This document shows positions 26,290 through 37,100 of a DNA stretch of 64,000 bases, piece after piece. Source of the DNA: Clostridiales bacterium. GTDB taxonomy: Bacteria > Bacillota > Clostridia > Saccharofermentanales > Saccharofermentanaceae. Every line of letters begins with the position of its first letter. The stretch's first letter is position 1. A program made the position numbers and the translations under genes. Under the pieces are notes generated by a model. That model was not told the origin of the DNA. It saw nothing but the letters and a program-made list of their open reading frames with translations, and made no database searches. The DNA lies in contig JAFWPB010000063.1 in assembly GCA_017545245.1 (NCBI GenBank), forward strand, positions 1 through 64,000. Reading direction: 5' to 3'.

Positions 26290-26290
26290 T

Positions 26291-27556
26291 ATGAGCATTC
26301 ATTCTGCAGAGATCATTTGTGTCGGTACTGAACTTCTAATGGGCAATACCCTCAATACAAACTCTCATTTTCTGGCTCAGGAGATGGTTTCTCTTGGCAT
26401 TTCTTCCTATCGTCAGATTGTTGTTGGAGATAATGAAGAACGCCTGGCTGAACAGATCAAGGAAAGTGCCCAGCGCGCTGATCTGGTCATCATGACTGGC
26501 GGTCTGGGTCCTACAACGGATGATATTACCATGGCGGTAGCAGCCAAAGTAGCTGGCAGGGAACTGGTTTTTGATGAAGATAGTTTCCATGATATTACCG
26601 AGTACTTCCGGAAGATGTGTCGGAACATGCCGAAGAATAACCGCAAGCAGGCAATGCTGCCGGAAGGTTGTACGATTTTTAAGAATCATAATGGTACGGC
26701 TCCGGGAGCAATGTTCGATTATGCTTGTCCTTCCGAGCAGGATCCGGACAGAATCGTAAAGTTTGTTCTTTTGCCGGGGCCGCCGTCTGAAATGACGATG
26801 ATGTTTAATGAAGAAGTACGTCCGGTCCTCGAGAAAATGAGTGACACCAAGTTTATCACTCAGTTCGTACATCTCTTTGGTATCGGTGAATCGGAAGCTG
26901 CGGAACGTATCGGTGATCTGATCGATTCTCAGACAAATCCGACCATTGCACCGTATGCAGCTGAGGGCGAGTGCTTTTTCCGTATTACCCAGCGCGTCGA
27001 AAAGAATGAGGAAGAGAAAGACCTGATCAGCCCGCTCATCGCAGTAATGAAAGAGCGCTTTGGACAGTGTATCTATGAAATCGGCACACGTCCTTTGAAG
27101 CAGGTTGCTTTTGATATGCTCCTGGAAAAGGAAATGACGGTCTGCTTTGCTGAAAGCTGTACGGCAGGTATGGTATCTTCCGAGTTTGTTGATATTCCTG
27201 GTGCTTCCAATGTATTCATGGGTTCTGTCGTTTCTTACGGAAACAAAGTGAAATCCAATCTTTTGGGCGTATCCGACGATGTGCTTGATAATCTCGGCGC
27301 AGTCAGCCGCGAGTGTGCACAGGAGATGGCAGAAGGAGCAAGAAAACTGCTTGGCACGGATATTGCCGTTTCCATTACCGGTATTGCCGGTCCGACAGGC
27401 GAAAGTGCTACCAAACCGGTCGGCCTCGTTTATCTGGCCATTTCGGATAAGAACGGAACAGAAGTCAAGGAGGTACACCTGAGCGGTAACCGTATGCGTG
27501 TTCGTCGTAAAGCAGTACTGCATGCGTTTAATCTGATCAGAATGAGACTTTCATGA
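26291..27556 (+). CDS. cinA: CinA family protein (competence/damage-inducible; NMN amidohydrolase domain)
   Basis: This is a 421-residue two-domain protein. The N-terminal MoaB-like domain shows IICVGTELLMGNTLNTN and MTGGLGPTTDD; the C-terminal CinA domain shows CFAESCTAGM and SITGIAGPTG. The family splits the pyridine nucleotide by-product NMN (and ADP-ribose) and is often linked with recA in Gram-positives, as here two genes upstream. The frame opens at 26261 inside folD, but the folD stop and the conserved MSIHSAEIICVG place the start at ATG 26291. It overlaps murJ by four bases. Confidence 0.93.
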   Translation: MSIHSAEIICVGTELLMGNTLNTNSHFLAQEMVSLGISSYRQIVVGDNEERLAEQIKESAQRADLVIMTGGLGPTTDDITMAVAAKVAGRELVFDEDSFHDITEYFRKMCRNMPKNNRKQAMLPEGCTIFKNHNGTAPGAMFDYACPSEQDPDRIVKFVLLPGPPSEMTMMFNEEVRPVLEKMSDTKFITQFVHLFGIGESEAAERIGDLIDSQTNPTIAPYAAEGECFFRITQRVEKNEEEKDLISPLIAVMKERFGQCIYEIGTRPLKQVAFDMLLEKEMTVCFAESCTAGMVSSEFVDIPGASNVFMGSVVSYGNKVKSNLLGVSDDVLDNLGAVSRECAQEMAEGARKLLGTDIAVSITGIAGPTGESATKPVGLVYLAISDKNGTEVKEVHLSGNRMRVRRKAVLHAFNLIRMRLS

Positions 27557-29169
27557 GTAATCCGCCGGCGAAACAATTGAAGAGTCAGGATTCGTCTTCG
27601 AAAAAGACGAAAAGCATCGCATTTTCGACCATTATCATGATCATCGGCCTGTTCCTTTCCAAGGGATCAGGCTTCTTGCGTGATATACTGGTTTCCCATT
27701 CATTTAATGAAACTTACCGTGATGCTTTTACCGGTGCTTTCCTGATACCGGACTTTTTCTTCGCATTGTTGGTCGGTGGCTCGATTCAATCGGCGATCAC
27801 GCCGACGCTTTCTCGTGCGATTGAGAATAAGACCGAGCGTAAAACCTGGAAAGGCGTCAGCATTTTTATTTCGTGGATGACGATCGTTGTCCTTGTTTTC
27901 GTGGTGTTCGGTGAAATCTTCTCGAATCCGCTTTACAAGATCTTCAATCAGAATGATTCGGAAGAAGTTGTCCATCTTGCCGGTAACATGGCCCGTACGC
28001 TTTACCCGCAGATCTTTTTTATGATGCTGGCAGCGCTCTGTATCGGTATTTTAAATGCGTATAAGAAGTTTGGTTCGACCGCTTTCGGTCCTACGATCTA
28101 TAACATTTGTGTGCTTCTTTCCATCGGCCTCCTAGGTGGTTCGACTGAGGATGCCCTGATCCGTACTGGTCTGGGAATCATGGCTTCCGCGCTGATCTAT
28201 TTCGTATTCCAGTTGTTTATGGGCAAAAAGGAAATCTCGCATTTCAAGCCTTCGCTGGATACTTCGAATCAGGAATTCCGTTCCTTGTTCAAACTGGCTG
28301 TGCCGATCCTGATTTCTGCATCCGTTGTCCAGCTCAACATGCTGATTTTGAATTCATTTGCAACCAGATTCCAGGGCGGTCCTTTATTTGCACTCAGAAA
28401 CGCGGGTACTTTGTGGCAGCTTCCGTATGGTATCTTTGCTGTTGGTATCGGTAATGTTATGCTTCCTTCTTTGGCATCTCTCTTTGCTGCAAAAGAATAC
28501 AGGAAGGCAAGCGATCTTCTTTCTCAGAGTATCAAGAACGCGTTGTTCCTGACGATTCCTTGTGCGGGTATTTTCCTTATTCTGAGAAGTGATCTGGTAC
28601 GTGCTGCATTCAAATGGAGTGATGGCTACACTGAAGAGAATGTAAAGCTTGCTGCACTTTTCCTGACCGGTTACTGTCTTTCCATTGTGACGCAATCGAT
28701 CATCTTCATTATCAATCAGGCTTTCTATGCGATTGGAAAGACTCGTTTCCCATTGTTTGCCGGTATTGTTTCCATGATCGTCAACACCGTTCTTTGTGTG
28801 GTATTGCTGAAAGTGTATTATAACCCGCTTTCCTTAACGATCGCTTATTCGGCATCTTGTGTGGTGCGGTTGATCCTGCTTGCTGTAGTTTATAGTAAAA
28901 ACAAGGCTCTAGCGCCGAGAAAGATCCGTGTGTTCATCGTGAAATCTGTGATCTGTCTGATTGCCATGATCGGCGTATTGTTCCTGATCGATCTGATCGT
29001 TCCATTGAATCCGGGAAGAAAGCTTTTCCAGCTCGCCTGGCTGGGTGCTCGGTGCGTGGTCGGATTTGTTGTATATTTCGTTGTAGCTTTCCTTCTTAAG
29101 ATGGAAGAATTGAAGGTGGCTTACGAGAAATATGTATTGCGTTTTTTCCGTAAAAAGAAAAAAGCCTGA
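27553..29169 (+). CDS. murJ: Lipid II flippase MurJ
   Basis: This is a 538-residue MOP-superfamily integral membrane protein with about 14 hydrophobic helices. Typical segments include the SKGSGFLRDILVSHSF start, the FFALLVGGSIQSAITPTLSR stretch and the LPYGIFAVGIGNVMLPSLA motif. It moves the peptidoglycan precursor lipid II across the membrane. ATGA overlap with cinA. It ends the proC-murJ run; no strong terminator follows, only a TTGACGAC/GTCGTCAA hairpin without a T run. Confidence 0.93.
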   Translation: MSNPPAKQLKSQDSSSKKTKSIAFSTIIMIIGLFLSKGSGFLRDILVSHSFNETYRDAFTGAFLIPDFFFALLVGGSIQSAITPTLSRAIENKTERKTWKGVSIFISWMTIVVLVFVVFGEIFSNPLYKIFNQNDSEEVVHLAGNMARTLYPQIFFMMLAALCIGILNAYKKFGSTAFGPTIYNICVLLSIGLLGGSTEDALIRTGLGIMASALIYFVFQLFMGKKEISHFKPSLDTSNQEFRSLFKLAVPILISASVVQLNMLILNSFATRFQGGPLFALRNAGTLWQLPYGIFAVGIGNVMLPSLASLFAAKEYRKASDLLSQSIKNALFLTIPCAGIFLILRSDLVRAAFKWSDGYTEENVKLAALFLTGYCLSIVTQSIIFIINQAFYAIGKTRFPLFAGIVSMIVNTVLCVVLLKVYYNPLSLTIAYSASCVVRLILLAVVYSKNKALAPRKIRVFIVKSVICLIAMIGVLFLIDLIVPLNPGRKLFQLAWLGARCVVGFVVYFVVAFLLKMEELKVAYEKYVLRFFRKKKKA

Positions 29170-29215
29170 GCAATTCTAAGAAAGTTTTTCCAGTATTTCC
29201 AGCCCGAAGATTGTA

Positions 29216-29236
29216 TTGACGACAAAGCGTCGTCAA
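29216..29236. repeat. 8-bp perfect inverted repeat upstream of recA
   Basis: TTGACGAC and GTCGTCAA flank the loop AAAGC. No T run follows, so it is not a standard terminator; it may be a weak terminator of murJ or a protein site 40 bases upstream of the recA -35. Confidence 0.5.
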
Positions 29237-29274
29237 TTGTCGATATTTGTCGAAAAAAACTCGAGATAAATCCC

Positions 29275-29303
29275 TTGACGTTGTGGTAATGTATTGTTAA
29301 GAT
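29275..29303 (+). promoter_or_regulatory. recA promoter
   Basis: TTGACG (29275-29280), a 17-base spacer and TAAGAT (29298-29303). The LexA-type box follows just downstream. Confidence 0.8.
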
Positions 29304-29313
29304 TAATGCTATA

Positions 29314-29325
29314 GAACGAATGTTC
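29314..29325 (+). promoter_or_regulatory. LexA (SOS) box
   Basis: GAACGAATGTTC fits the Gram-positive LexA pattern GAACNNNNGTTC within CGAACNNNNGTTCG-like context. It covers the likely transcription start of recA, where LexA would block the polymerase until DNA damage. Confidence 0.85.
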
Positions 29326-29342
29326 GCAAAGGGAGGAAGCGT

Positions 29343-30452
29343 ATGGCTAAGAAAGATTCCAACAAATCACAGCAGGATGTATCGAAGAAAACAGACAGCG
29401 AGCGTACAAAGGCTTTGGACGCTGCATTGTTGCAGATAGAAAAACAATTTGGCAAGGGAGCAGTTATGCGCCTTGGTGAGCAGGCCAGCATGGTCGTTGA
29501 TGCAGTTCCGACCGGAGCTTTGACTTTGGATCTGGCTCTTGGTGTAGGCGGACTTCCAAAGGGAAGAATCATTGAGATCTATGGACCTGAATCTTCCGGT
29601 AAGACAACGGTAGCGCTTCATGTTGTTGCCGAGTCACAGAAGCAGGGCGGTACGGCAGCTTTCATTGATGCAGAACATGCTCTGGATCCGGTATACGCAG
29701 GCAAGATCGGTGTAAATATCGATGAGTTGATCGTTTCTCAGCCGGATACCGGTGAACAGGCTCTGGAGATCACAGAAGCTTTGGTAAGAAGCGGTGCTGT
29801 AGATGTAATCGTAATCGACTCTGTTGCTGCATTGGTTCCAAAGGCCGAAATCGATGGTGAGATGGGTGATTCTCATGTTGGTCTTCAGGCTCGTCTTATG
29901 TCTCAGGCTCTCCGTAAACTGGCAGGTATCATCAGCAAGTCCAGTACAGTCTGCATTTTCATTAACCAGCTTCGTGAAAAAGTTGGAATCATGTTTGGTA
30001 ATCCGGAGACAACACCAGGTGGTCGTGCTTTGAAATTCTATTCCTCTGTCCGTTTGGATGTGCGCCGTGTTGAGTCACTTCGTAACGGTGGTGAAGTGAT
30101 CGGTAACCATACACGTGTTAAGGTCGTTAAGAATAAGGTTGCTCCGCCGTTCCGTGAGGCTGAATTCGATATCATGTATGGCGAAGGTATTTCGAAGGAA
30201 GGCTGCATTATTGATTTGGCAGTCGATAAAGATATTATCGAGAAGAGCGGATCCTGGTTTGCATATCAGGGTCAGAAGATCGGTCAGGGCAAAGATAATG
30301 CGAAGACATATCTTAAGGAACATCCTGAACTTCGTGATGAGATCGAAGAGAAACTCCGTGCATCGATTGGTGGCGTTGAGGCAGATGCGGCTCAGGCAGA
30401 AAATGATGATGAAGCCGATCTGGATGATGACGTACTGGGCATCGATATCTGA
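29343..30452 (+). CDS. recA: Recombinase RecA
   Basis: This is a 369-residue DNA strand-exchange ATPase and SOS co-protease. Walker A GPESSGKT spans residues 81-88, with [18 protein letters not shown] for Walker B and L1, and [19 protein letters not shown] for L2. An acidic C-terminal tail is present ([15 protein letters not shown]). The N-terminus has about 20 extra polar residues (KKDSNKSQQ...) before the usual start. GGGAGGAAG precedes the ATG. A LexA box at the promoter indicates SOS control; recX follows two bases later. Confidence 0.97.
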   Translation: MAKKDSNKSQQDVSKKTDSERTKALDAALLQIEKQFGKGAVMRLGEQASMVVDAVPTGALTLDLALGVGGLPKGRIIEIYGPESSGKTTVALHVVAESQKQGGTAAFIDAEHALDPVYAGKIGVNIDELIVSQPDTGEQALEITEALVRSGAVDVIVIDSVAALVPKAEIDGEMGDSHVGLQARLMSQALRKLAGIISKSSTVCIFINQLREKVGIMFGNPETTPGGRALKFYSSVRLDVRRVESLRNGGEVIGNHTRVKVVKNKVAPPFREAEFDIMYGEGISKEGCIIDLAVDKDIIEKSGSWFAYQGQKIGQGKDNAKTYLKEHPELRDEIEEKLRASIGGVEADAAQAENDDEADLDDDVLGIDI

Positions 30453-30454
30453 TC

Positions 30455-30940
30455 ATGAACGACCAGGTACAATATAGCGAAGCGAGAAACAAAGCGATCG
30501 CACATATCGGCATATCTGTTTCTTCTTCTGGGAAGATCCGCGAGTATCTGTGTAATAACGGATATGATCGGGATCTGATCGAGACAGTGATTTCTCAGCT
30601 GATCGAGGATGGATATGTGGATGACGCAAGAGTGGCCAGGAAGATCCTGCGGCAACGTAGCGGAAGCAAAGCGGAAGGCAGGGCGAAGCTTTCGTTAAGA
30701 CTGGAAGCTTCCGGAATCCCTCATAATGTGATTGATGAAGTCCTTTCTGAGGATGAGTTTTCGGACGAGAAAACGATCATGGAAGTGATTCATGACCGTT
30801 TTCCGGTAGAATCATTCTCTTCGGATCCATCCCAATCCCAGCGAGAACTGGCCAAGGCGATCCGCTATCTGGAGAATCGTGGGTATTCGGCTTCTTTGGC
30901 ACTTGCATCTTTTAGAAAACTCATTCATGATGTAGAATAA
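30455..30940 (+). CDS. recX: Regulatory protein RecX
   Basis: This is a 161-residue RecA modulator made of tandem three-helix repeats. Visible pieces are the KIREYLCNNGYDRDLIETVI and QLIEDGYVDDARVAR segments typical of RecX, then LRLEASGIPHNVIDEVL. RecX limits RecA filament growth by binding in its groove. It starts two bases after the recA stop, so it shares the SOS-controlled transcript. Confidence 0.9.
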   Translation: MNDQVQYSEARNKAIAHIGISVSSSGKIREYLCNNGYDRDLIETVISQLIEDGYVDDARVARKILRQRSGSKAEGRAKLSLRLEASGIPHNVIDEVLSEDEFSDEKTIMEVIHDRFPVESFSSDPSQSQRELAKAIRYLENRGYSASLALASFRKLIHDVE

Positions 30941-30968
30941 CATTTGATATTTTTGATTGGGTGAGGAT

Positions 30969-32330
30969 ATGAGTAAAGAACGCTACATTTCGATGATCTC
31001 TTTGGGTTGTTCCAAGAATCTCGTTGATACGGAATGCATGACGACGATTCTGATGAATGATGGTTTTCAGATGACTGATGACATCACGAAAGCAGATTGC
31101 GTTGTGATCAATACCTGCGGTTTTATTGAGAGTGCGAAGCAGGAGAGTATAGACACGATCCTGGATGTGGCTTCTTATAAGAAACCTAAAGGAAAGCTTT
31201 CTTATATTGTCGTTACCGGATGTCTTTCCCAGCGCTACCCGAAGGAAATCGGGAAGACTCTTCCTGAGGTGGATGCTGTTTTGGGCACTGCGCATTATCA
31301 GGATATCAGTAAAGTTGTGAAGTCTTTGTTTGCAAAAGACGATAGTGACTGGATGGCATATATTGATAAACCCGGCAGCCTTCAACATATGCAGAAGAAC
31401 AGAGTCGTGACAACACGTTCCTATGCCTGGCTGAAGATTGCGGAAGGTTGTTCGAATGGTTGTGCTTTCTGTGCGATTCCGGGTATTCGAGGAAAATACA
31501 TTTCCAGACCGATGGAAGATATACTTGAGGAAGCAAAGTATCTTGCAAAAAGCGGGTATAAGGAAATCATCCTGGCCGCACAGGATACGACGAACTATGG
31601 TAAGGATCTTTATGGAAAGAAATGCCTTGCCGAATTGCTCTCGAAACTTGCGAAAATCAAAGGCCTGGGTTCGATCCGCATCATGTATGCGTATATCAAT
31701 GGCATTACCGATGAATTGATCAACGAGATGGCGAAGAATCCGAAAGTGTTGCATTATCTTGATATCCCGGTCCAGCATGGCGATGATGAGATCCTCAAGA
31801 AGATGAGGAGAAAAGATACGGTCAAATCGATTACAGATACACTGACGAAGCTTCGAAAAGCAATTCCGGACATCGTGATCCGTTCAACTGTCATGGTTGG
31901 ATTCCCAGGCGAGAAAGCAGAGCATTTCGAGAATCTGCTTAAAAACCTCAAGATATGGAAGTTCCAGTGCCTCGGCTGTTTTATCTATTCTCCTGAGGAG
32001 AATACGCTTGGTTATAATATGCATCCGCGTGTCAGAAAAGATGTTTCAGAGCGTCGCTATGCGCGTGTGATGGAGCTGCAACAGGAGATTTCCTTGGCTT
32101 ATAACGAGCGCCGCGTTGGAAAAATCGTCAAAGTCACTATTGATTCTACCTCTGATGATGGTATATTCTACTTGGGGCGTAGTTATATGGAAGCGCCGGA
32201 AATTGATCCGGTCATCTATGTAGTATCCACGAACCGACCTTTGGAAATTGGTGAACAGGTCACCGTGAAGATCGTGGAGTGTACGCCTTATGAACTGACA
32301 GGAGTAACAGAAGATGAATCTGCCGAATAA
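30969..32330 (+). CDS. rimO: Ribosomal protein S12 methylthiotransferase RimO
   Basis: This is a 453-residue radical-SAM enzyme that adds a methylthio group to Asp of ribosomal protein S12. The N-terminal MTTase domain has ISLGCSKNLVDTE and INTCGFIESAKQES, the radical-SAM cluster motif is CSNGCAFCAIP near residue 160, and a C-terminal TRAM domain is present. SLGCSKNLVDTE and IRGKYISRP separate RimO from MiaB. A TTG at 30957 also opens the frame, but GGTGAGG lies before ATG 30969. It overlaps pgsA by 17 bases. Confidence 0.93.
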   Translation: MSKERYISMISLGCSKNLVDTECMTTILMNDGFQMTDDITKADCVVINTCGFIESAKQESIDTILDVASYKKPKGKLSYIVVTGCLSQRYPKEIGKTLPEVDAVLGTAHYQDISKVVKSLFAKDDSDWMAYIDKPGSLQHMQKNRVVTTRSYAWLKIAEGCSNGCAFCAIPGIRGKYISRPMEDILEEAKYLAKSGYKEIILAAQDTTNYGKDLYGKKCLAELLSKLAKIKGLGSIRIMYAYINGITDELINEMAKNPKVLHYLDIPVQHGDDEILKKMRRKDTVKSITDTLTKLRKAIPDIVIRSTVMVGFPGEKAEHFENLLKNLKIWKFQCLGCFIYSPEENTLGYNMHPRVRKDVSERRYARVMELQQEISLAYNERRVGKIVKVTIDSTSDDGIFYLGRSYMEAPEIDPVIYVVSTNRPLEIGEQVTVKIVECTPYELTGVTEDESAE

Positions 32331-32943
32331 ACTATCACTTACGAGGATATTATTGGTTCCGCCAATACTGCTGTTCATGCTTCCTATCCATATCGGTTCT
32401 TTTTCTCCTGAGGGATGGAATTCGTTTATTAATGAGAATGGCATGATTGTTGCTGCTTGCCTTTTTGTCATCGCTTCGCTGACGGATCTGGCTGACGGAA
32501 AGATTGCCAGAAAGTATAACCTGATCACCAATCTGGGTAAATTCCTTGATTCTCTTGCAGATAAGATGCTGGTCATTTCAGTGTTGATCGCGTTAGTTGA
32601 TCTGAATCGTATATCGGCAGTATGGGTATGTATCGTTGTCCTTCGTGAATTTGCCGTGACCGGTATCCGTATGCTGGCTAGTGCAAAGGGTAATGTTATG
32701 GCTGCGAAGATGATCGGTAAGGTCAAGACCGTTACTCAGATGATCGCGATCACATACCTGATGTTTGAGACACTGTTGATCCGCATCCTGCATGCTGCTT
32801 TTTCGGATTGGTCATATACCGGGATCGTGGATGGAGTACAGCTCGTCGGTAATATTCTTTTCTTGATCTGTATCCTTATGACAGTCATTTCCGGTATGGA
32901 TTATTTGCTCAAAAACCTCAAGTATTTCAAAGATAATGACTGA
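32314..32943 (+). CDS. pgsA: CDP-diacylglycerol--glycerol-3-phosphate phosphatidyltransferase
   Basis: This is a 209-residue membrane enzyme making phosphatidylglycerol phosphate. The CDP-alcohol phosphotransferase signature DGx2ARx8Gx3Dx3D is intact from ADGKIARKYN through LGKFLDSLAD (about residues 50-75). Several membrane helices are visible and the NLPNKLSLTRI start is typical. It overlaps the rimO end by 17 bases. The rimO-pgsA order is common in Clostridia. Confidence 0.94.
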   Translation: MNLPNKLSLTRILLVPPILLFMLPIHIGSFSPEGWNSFINENGMIVAACLFVIASLTDLADGKIARKYNLITNLGKFLDSLADKMLVISVLIALVDLNRISAVWVCIVVLREFAVTGIRMLASAKGNVMAAKMIGKVKTVTQMIAITYLMFETLLIRILHAAFSDWSYTGIVDGVQLVGNILFLICILMTVISGMDYLLKNLKYFKDND

Positions 32944-33075
32944 TATTTTGTCATATTGTTTGAAATTCAAAATATTTTCGCAAAATTCTTCATTTAGCGT
33001 ATTGACATTTTCATGATATTCAATTAAAAACATATATGACGATTGCGTGATGCAATTATACAGGAGGTTATAAAA

Positions 33076-33315
33076 ATGTCATCTGATTCGATTTTTGAAA
33101 GTGTAAAATCTATTCTTGTTGATCAATTGAATGTTTCTGAAGATAGTGTACAGATGGATTCTTTGTTTGTTGATGATCTGAATGCAGATTCTCTCGATAT
33201 GGTTGAGCTGGTCATGGCTATGGAGCAGGAGTTCAACATTTCTATTCCGGATGAGGAAGCAGAGCGTATTAAGACAGTCGGCGATGCAGTTGAGTTCATC
33301 AAGGGTAAGATGTAA
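33076..33315 (+). CDS. acpP: Acyl carrier protein
   Basis: This is a 79-residue carrier of growing fatty acyl chains. The phosphopantetheine Ser is in [18 protein letters not shown] near residue 36. AGGAGGT lies eight bases before ATG 33076; the longer frame from 33043 has no ribosome site. TTGACA at 33002-33007 with an AT-rich region 17 bases later is a possible promoter. It sits ahead of rnc and smc, a common Firmicute arrangement (acpP-rnc-smc-ftsY). Confidence 0.95.
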   Translation: MSSDSIFESVKSILVDQLNVSEDSVQMDSLFVDDLNADSLDMVELVMAMEQEFNISIPDEEAERIKTVGDAVEFIKGKM

Positions 33316-33422
33316 TATCTTCTTTCAACAGAACTAAGCGAGATGCTTCAGATGAGAAATCATTTGAAGCATTTCTTTTTTCTGAGTATACTGAATATAA
33401 CAATTATTTGAGGAAGTGAAGT

Positions 33423-34135
33423 ATGGAACGGATATATTCTCCGCAACATGCGGAATTTGAAGAAAACTGCAGTACTCATTTTCGGATAAACAATATCTTC
33501 TGTTGGCTTTTACGCATTCGACGTATTCGTATGAGCACCGGAAGATGGGTATTGTATCGAACCAGCGTCTTGAATTTCTGGGGGATGCGATCCTTGATTT
33601 CATTATTGGTGAGGAGATCTACAACAGAAAACCTCAATGGGATGAAGGAAGGCTTTCAAAGACGCGCGCTCTGGTCGTTTGTGAGAAGACTTTGGCTGAG
33701 GTGGCAAACAGTCTTCAGGTCGGTCAGTTTCTCCTTTTGGGAAAAGGCGAAGACAGTACCGGCGGTAGAGAAAAACCATCTACGTTGGCGGATACGATGG
33801 AGTCATTATTCGCCGCAATCTATCTGGATGGCGGATTCGAGCAGGCAAAGAGAGTCGTATTGCAGCTTCTATCCCATTATGTCGATCTTGCTGTCCGCGG
33901 CGAGTTGATCTTTGATTACAAGAGCCGTCTTCTGGAAAAGGCACAGACCAAGCATTCCAGCCACCAAGTTCTTTTCGAGGTCGTCAACGAAGAAGGCCCT
34001 ATACATGACCATATATTTGAGGTCGCGGTCGTTATTGACGGAGTGGAGATCGTAAGATCAAAAGGTAGAAGTAAGAAACAGGCAGAACAGGATGCATCGA
34101 AGCTTGCTTTGGAAATCTGGAAACCTGAAACATGA
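33423..34135 (+). pseudogene. rnc: Ribonuclease III with a one-base frame break near the start
   Basis: This is double-strand-specific RNase III, which processes rRNA and structured mRNA. The main frame (from ATG 33503) has the catalytic RLEFLGDAILDFIIGEEI and a C-terminal dsRNA-binding domain (DYKSRLLEKAQ...SKKQAEQDASKLAL). The gene's ribosome site (GAGGAAGTG) and first codons belong to another frame: ATG 33423 reads MERIYSPQHAEFEEN, then at the A run 33463-33466 the family sequence (LQYSFSDKQYLLLAFTHSTYS) continues in the -1 frame. One extra A would give FEEKLQYSF and a normal 230-plus-residue protein. ATG 33503 alone would lose the first helix and has no good ribosome site. Sequencing indel or real frameshift; rnc is not always essential in Firmicutes. 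Confidence 0.85.
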
Positions 34136-34199
34136 GCGGGCGCGTTTTGAGCACTCTTATGTTATAATCTATATCTAATGATTTTTTCTAGGAGCATGC

Positions 34200-37100
34200 A
34201 TGCATCTTAAAAAACTCGAAATTCAAGGCTTTAAGTCTTTTCCTGAATATACTTTGATCGAGTTTGACAAGGGAATGACAGCCATCGTCGGCCCAAACGG
34301 AAGCGGTAAGAGTAATGTTACCGATGCGATTCGTTGGGTCTTGGGCGAACAGAGCGTGAAAACGCTACGTGGTGCGAAGATGGAAGACGTGATCTTCAAC
34401 GGCACCCAGTCTCGTCGTGCCATGAATTTCGCTGAAGTATCCATGACATTGGATAATTCTGACGGACTTCTTCCTATCGAGTATTATGAAGTGCAGGTCA
34501 CAAGAAGACTGTATCGTTCCGGAGAAAGTGAATACCAGATCAACCACGTCAATTGCCGCATGAAGGATATCCAGCAGCTCTTTATGGATACGGGTCTCGG
34601 TAAGGACGGTTATTCGATTATCGGTCAGGGCCGAGTCGATGATATCCTTTCTACCAAGTCGGAAGATCGTCGAAAAGTACTTGAAGAAGCTTCCGGTATC
34701 GTGAAATTTAAGACAAGAAAAGACGAAGCGGAGAGAAAGCTTGCTTCAGCGGAGCAGAACCTGATCCGTATCAATGACATTTTGGAAGAGCTTTCCAATC
34801 AGATCGGACCTCTTGGTGAGCAGGCCGAGAAAGCTAAGAAATACCATCTTTTATATGAAGAGTGGAAGAAAGACGATATTGCGGTCCTGCTGCATCTTAT
34901 CGATAGAAATAAGGTGTTTCTCGATGCGAGCAGTGAGGAAAGAGCTAGTTTAGCCAAGGCTGTGGAAGAACAGCAGGATATCGTCATGAAGATCCGCTCG
35001 GAAAACCGTGCTTTGACCGAGCGCTCGGCGTTCCTGGAAGAAGAACTGGAAAATAAGCGTCAGGAACGTTCGGATTTGACGGAAAAGATCCACGAGATCA
35101 ATAACCAGATGGTGATCTTCAAAGAAAGATACGATAATCTTCTTGCCCGGATCAAAGCTTCCGAGGGCTCCGATGAAGAGCATATCGGCGAGATCGAACG
35201 TCTGGACGAGCAGATCCAGGAGAATAAGGACAAACTGGTGAAGATGTCTCAGGAGAAGACAAATCTCAGTAATGAGCTCTCCGCGGTGGAAACTTCCCAT
35301 AAAGCGCTTCTTGACCAGATGTCGGGAAATCAGGCAAAGCAGACAGAACTGAGAAAAAAGATCGATTCGTTAACAGAAGAACTCTTTGAAGCAAGAGAAA
35401 CGGTATCCAGTCTTTCCGGTGACATGATGGTCAAGGAAGCAAGGATCAAATCCTTGTCCGAGGATCGTATGCTCATGATTTCGGAAAAAGACCTGGCTTT
35501 GAAGAAGCGGGATGAGGCGGATGCCGAGTTGAAGAAAGCACTTACGGAAGCAGCGGAACTTGCTTCTGAGCTTTCTGAAAAGCAAATCGAAGTAGCAGAA
35601 AAAAGAAAAGAAGCCGAGTCTTTTGCATCTGAACTGGATTCCAAACAGCGTTTGCTCTCGAACTGTGCATTCAGCATCAAGACGATGGAGAACCTGGAAA
35701 AGAGCCGTGAAGGATATCAGGAGTCAGTACGGAGACTTCTCTCGAGTACAGACCAGATTCCGCATCTTTCCAAACTGGTGATCGGCGTTTTGGGTGAATT
35801 GATCAAGGTCAGTAAGGAATATGAGACGGCCATTGAGATTGCTCTGGGCCAGTCAGTACATAATGTAGTTACACAGACGGATCAGGATGCATCCCTCTTG
35901 ATCGATCATTTGAAAGAGAAGAAGCTGGGACGAGTAACGTTCCTGCCGATTGATTCGATTCGTCCCAGAAATCTGGAAGAGAATTATCTTCGTGAAGCCA
36001 AAATGGCTAGAGGTTATATTGGTCTGGCATCGGATCTGGTGGATACCAGAGCGGAGCTTCGCGATATCATTGAGAATCTTCTCGGTAGAATCGTAATCGT
36101 CGATACATTGGAAAATGGTATCGCCATGGCCAAACGGGCAAGATATGCGTACCGTGTTGTTTCTTTGGCCGGAGATGTTGTCAACCCGGGTGGTTCACTT
36201 ACCGGTGGTAGTATCAACAAGAAGGGCATCAACCTTCTCAGCCGCGCACGTGAACTGGATGATATGAGAAAGAGCTATGCTGCCCTCGAACGCGATATTG
36301 CAAAGAGAGAAGCGCAGAAACAGGATTTCGATCTGCAGATCAAGGATCTCGCCAGAGAGCAGATGCATCTCGAGGAGAAACTGCAAGCTTCCACTCACAA
36401 CCGAATCCGCGTGGAAAGTGCTTTTGGCGTGGCAGAAGATGACTATAAGAAAACAGTCGAGAGGATCAGTCTTGTAGAACGGGAGCTGGAATCGATCTCG
36501 GCTTCAAAGCTTTCGTCGTCTTCAGATCTGGAAGAAGCCAAGCAGGTAATCGAGGAACGCGAAGTAGAAATCGCGGAACTCAAGGAAAAAGTCAGCACGA
36601 CAGAGAGCAAGTTTGAGACCGAACAGACCGAACTTGAAAAGATGCGTGCTTCCATCAGTGATCTGCGTGTCCGCGTGGAGACCGTCAATGGATCTATGAA
36701 TGCGCTTGTTGAGATGCAGCGCATGTATGAGAACGAGAAGCAGAAGAACAAAGATGATATGGAGCGTGTGAAGCAGGAATGCGAGCAGGCGAAGAAAGAC
36801 GCGGAAGAGATCAAGAAACAGTTCGAGGAGCAGGCGCGCTTTAAGGAAGGACTGAAAGAAGAAGAAGAGAAATTCGATCAGACGATCCAGAAAATCGTGC
36901 AGGAGAAGATGGAACTGGATGGCAAGCTGGCCGGTTACGTGGAGAACGTGACCGAAGCGACGCAGAAACTGTCCCAGCTTCAGACCGAGCAGGCTAAACT
37001 GGACAGCAAGTTTGAGCGTTATGAAACAGAGGTCGATGAATGTAAGAACCGTCTGTGGGAGAATCACGAGCTGACTTACGATAATGCTGCCGAATACAGG

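Noticed and set aside
33459..33470. Programmed -1 frameshift in rnc
   Set aside because: Codons GAA GAA AAC do not form an X-XXY-YYZ slippery heptamer and no strong downstream hairpin was seen; a one-base indel is simpler.
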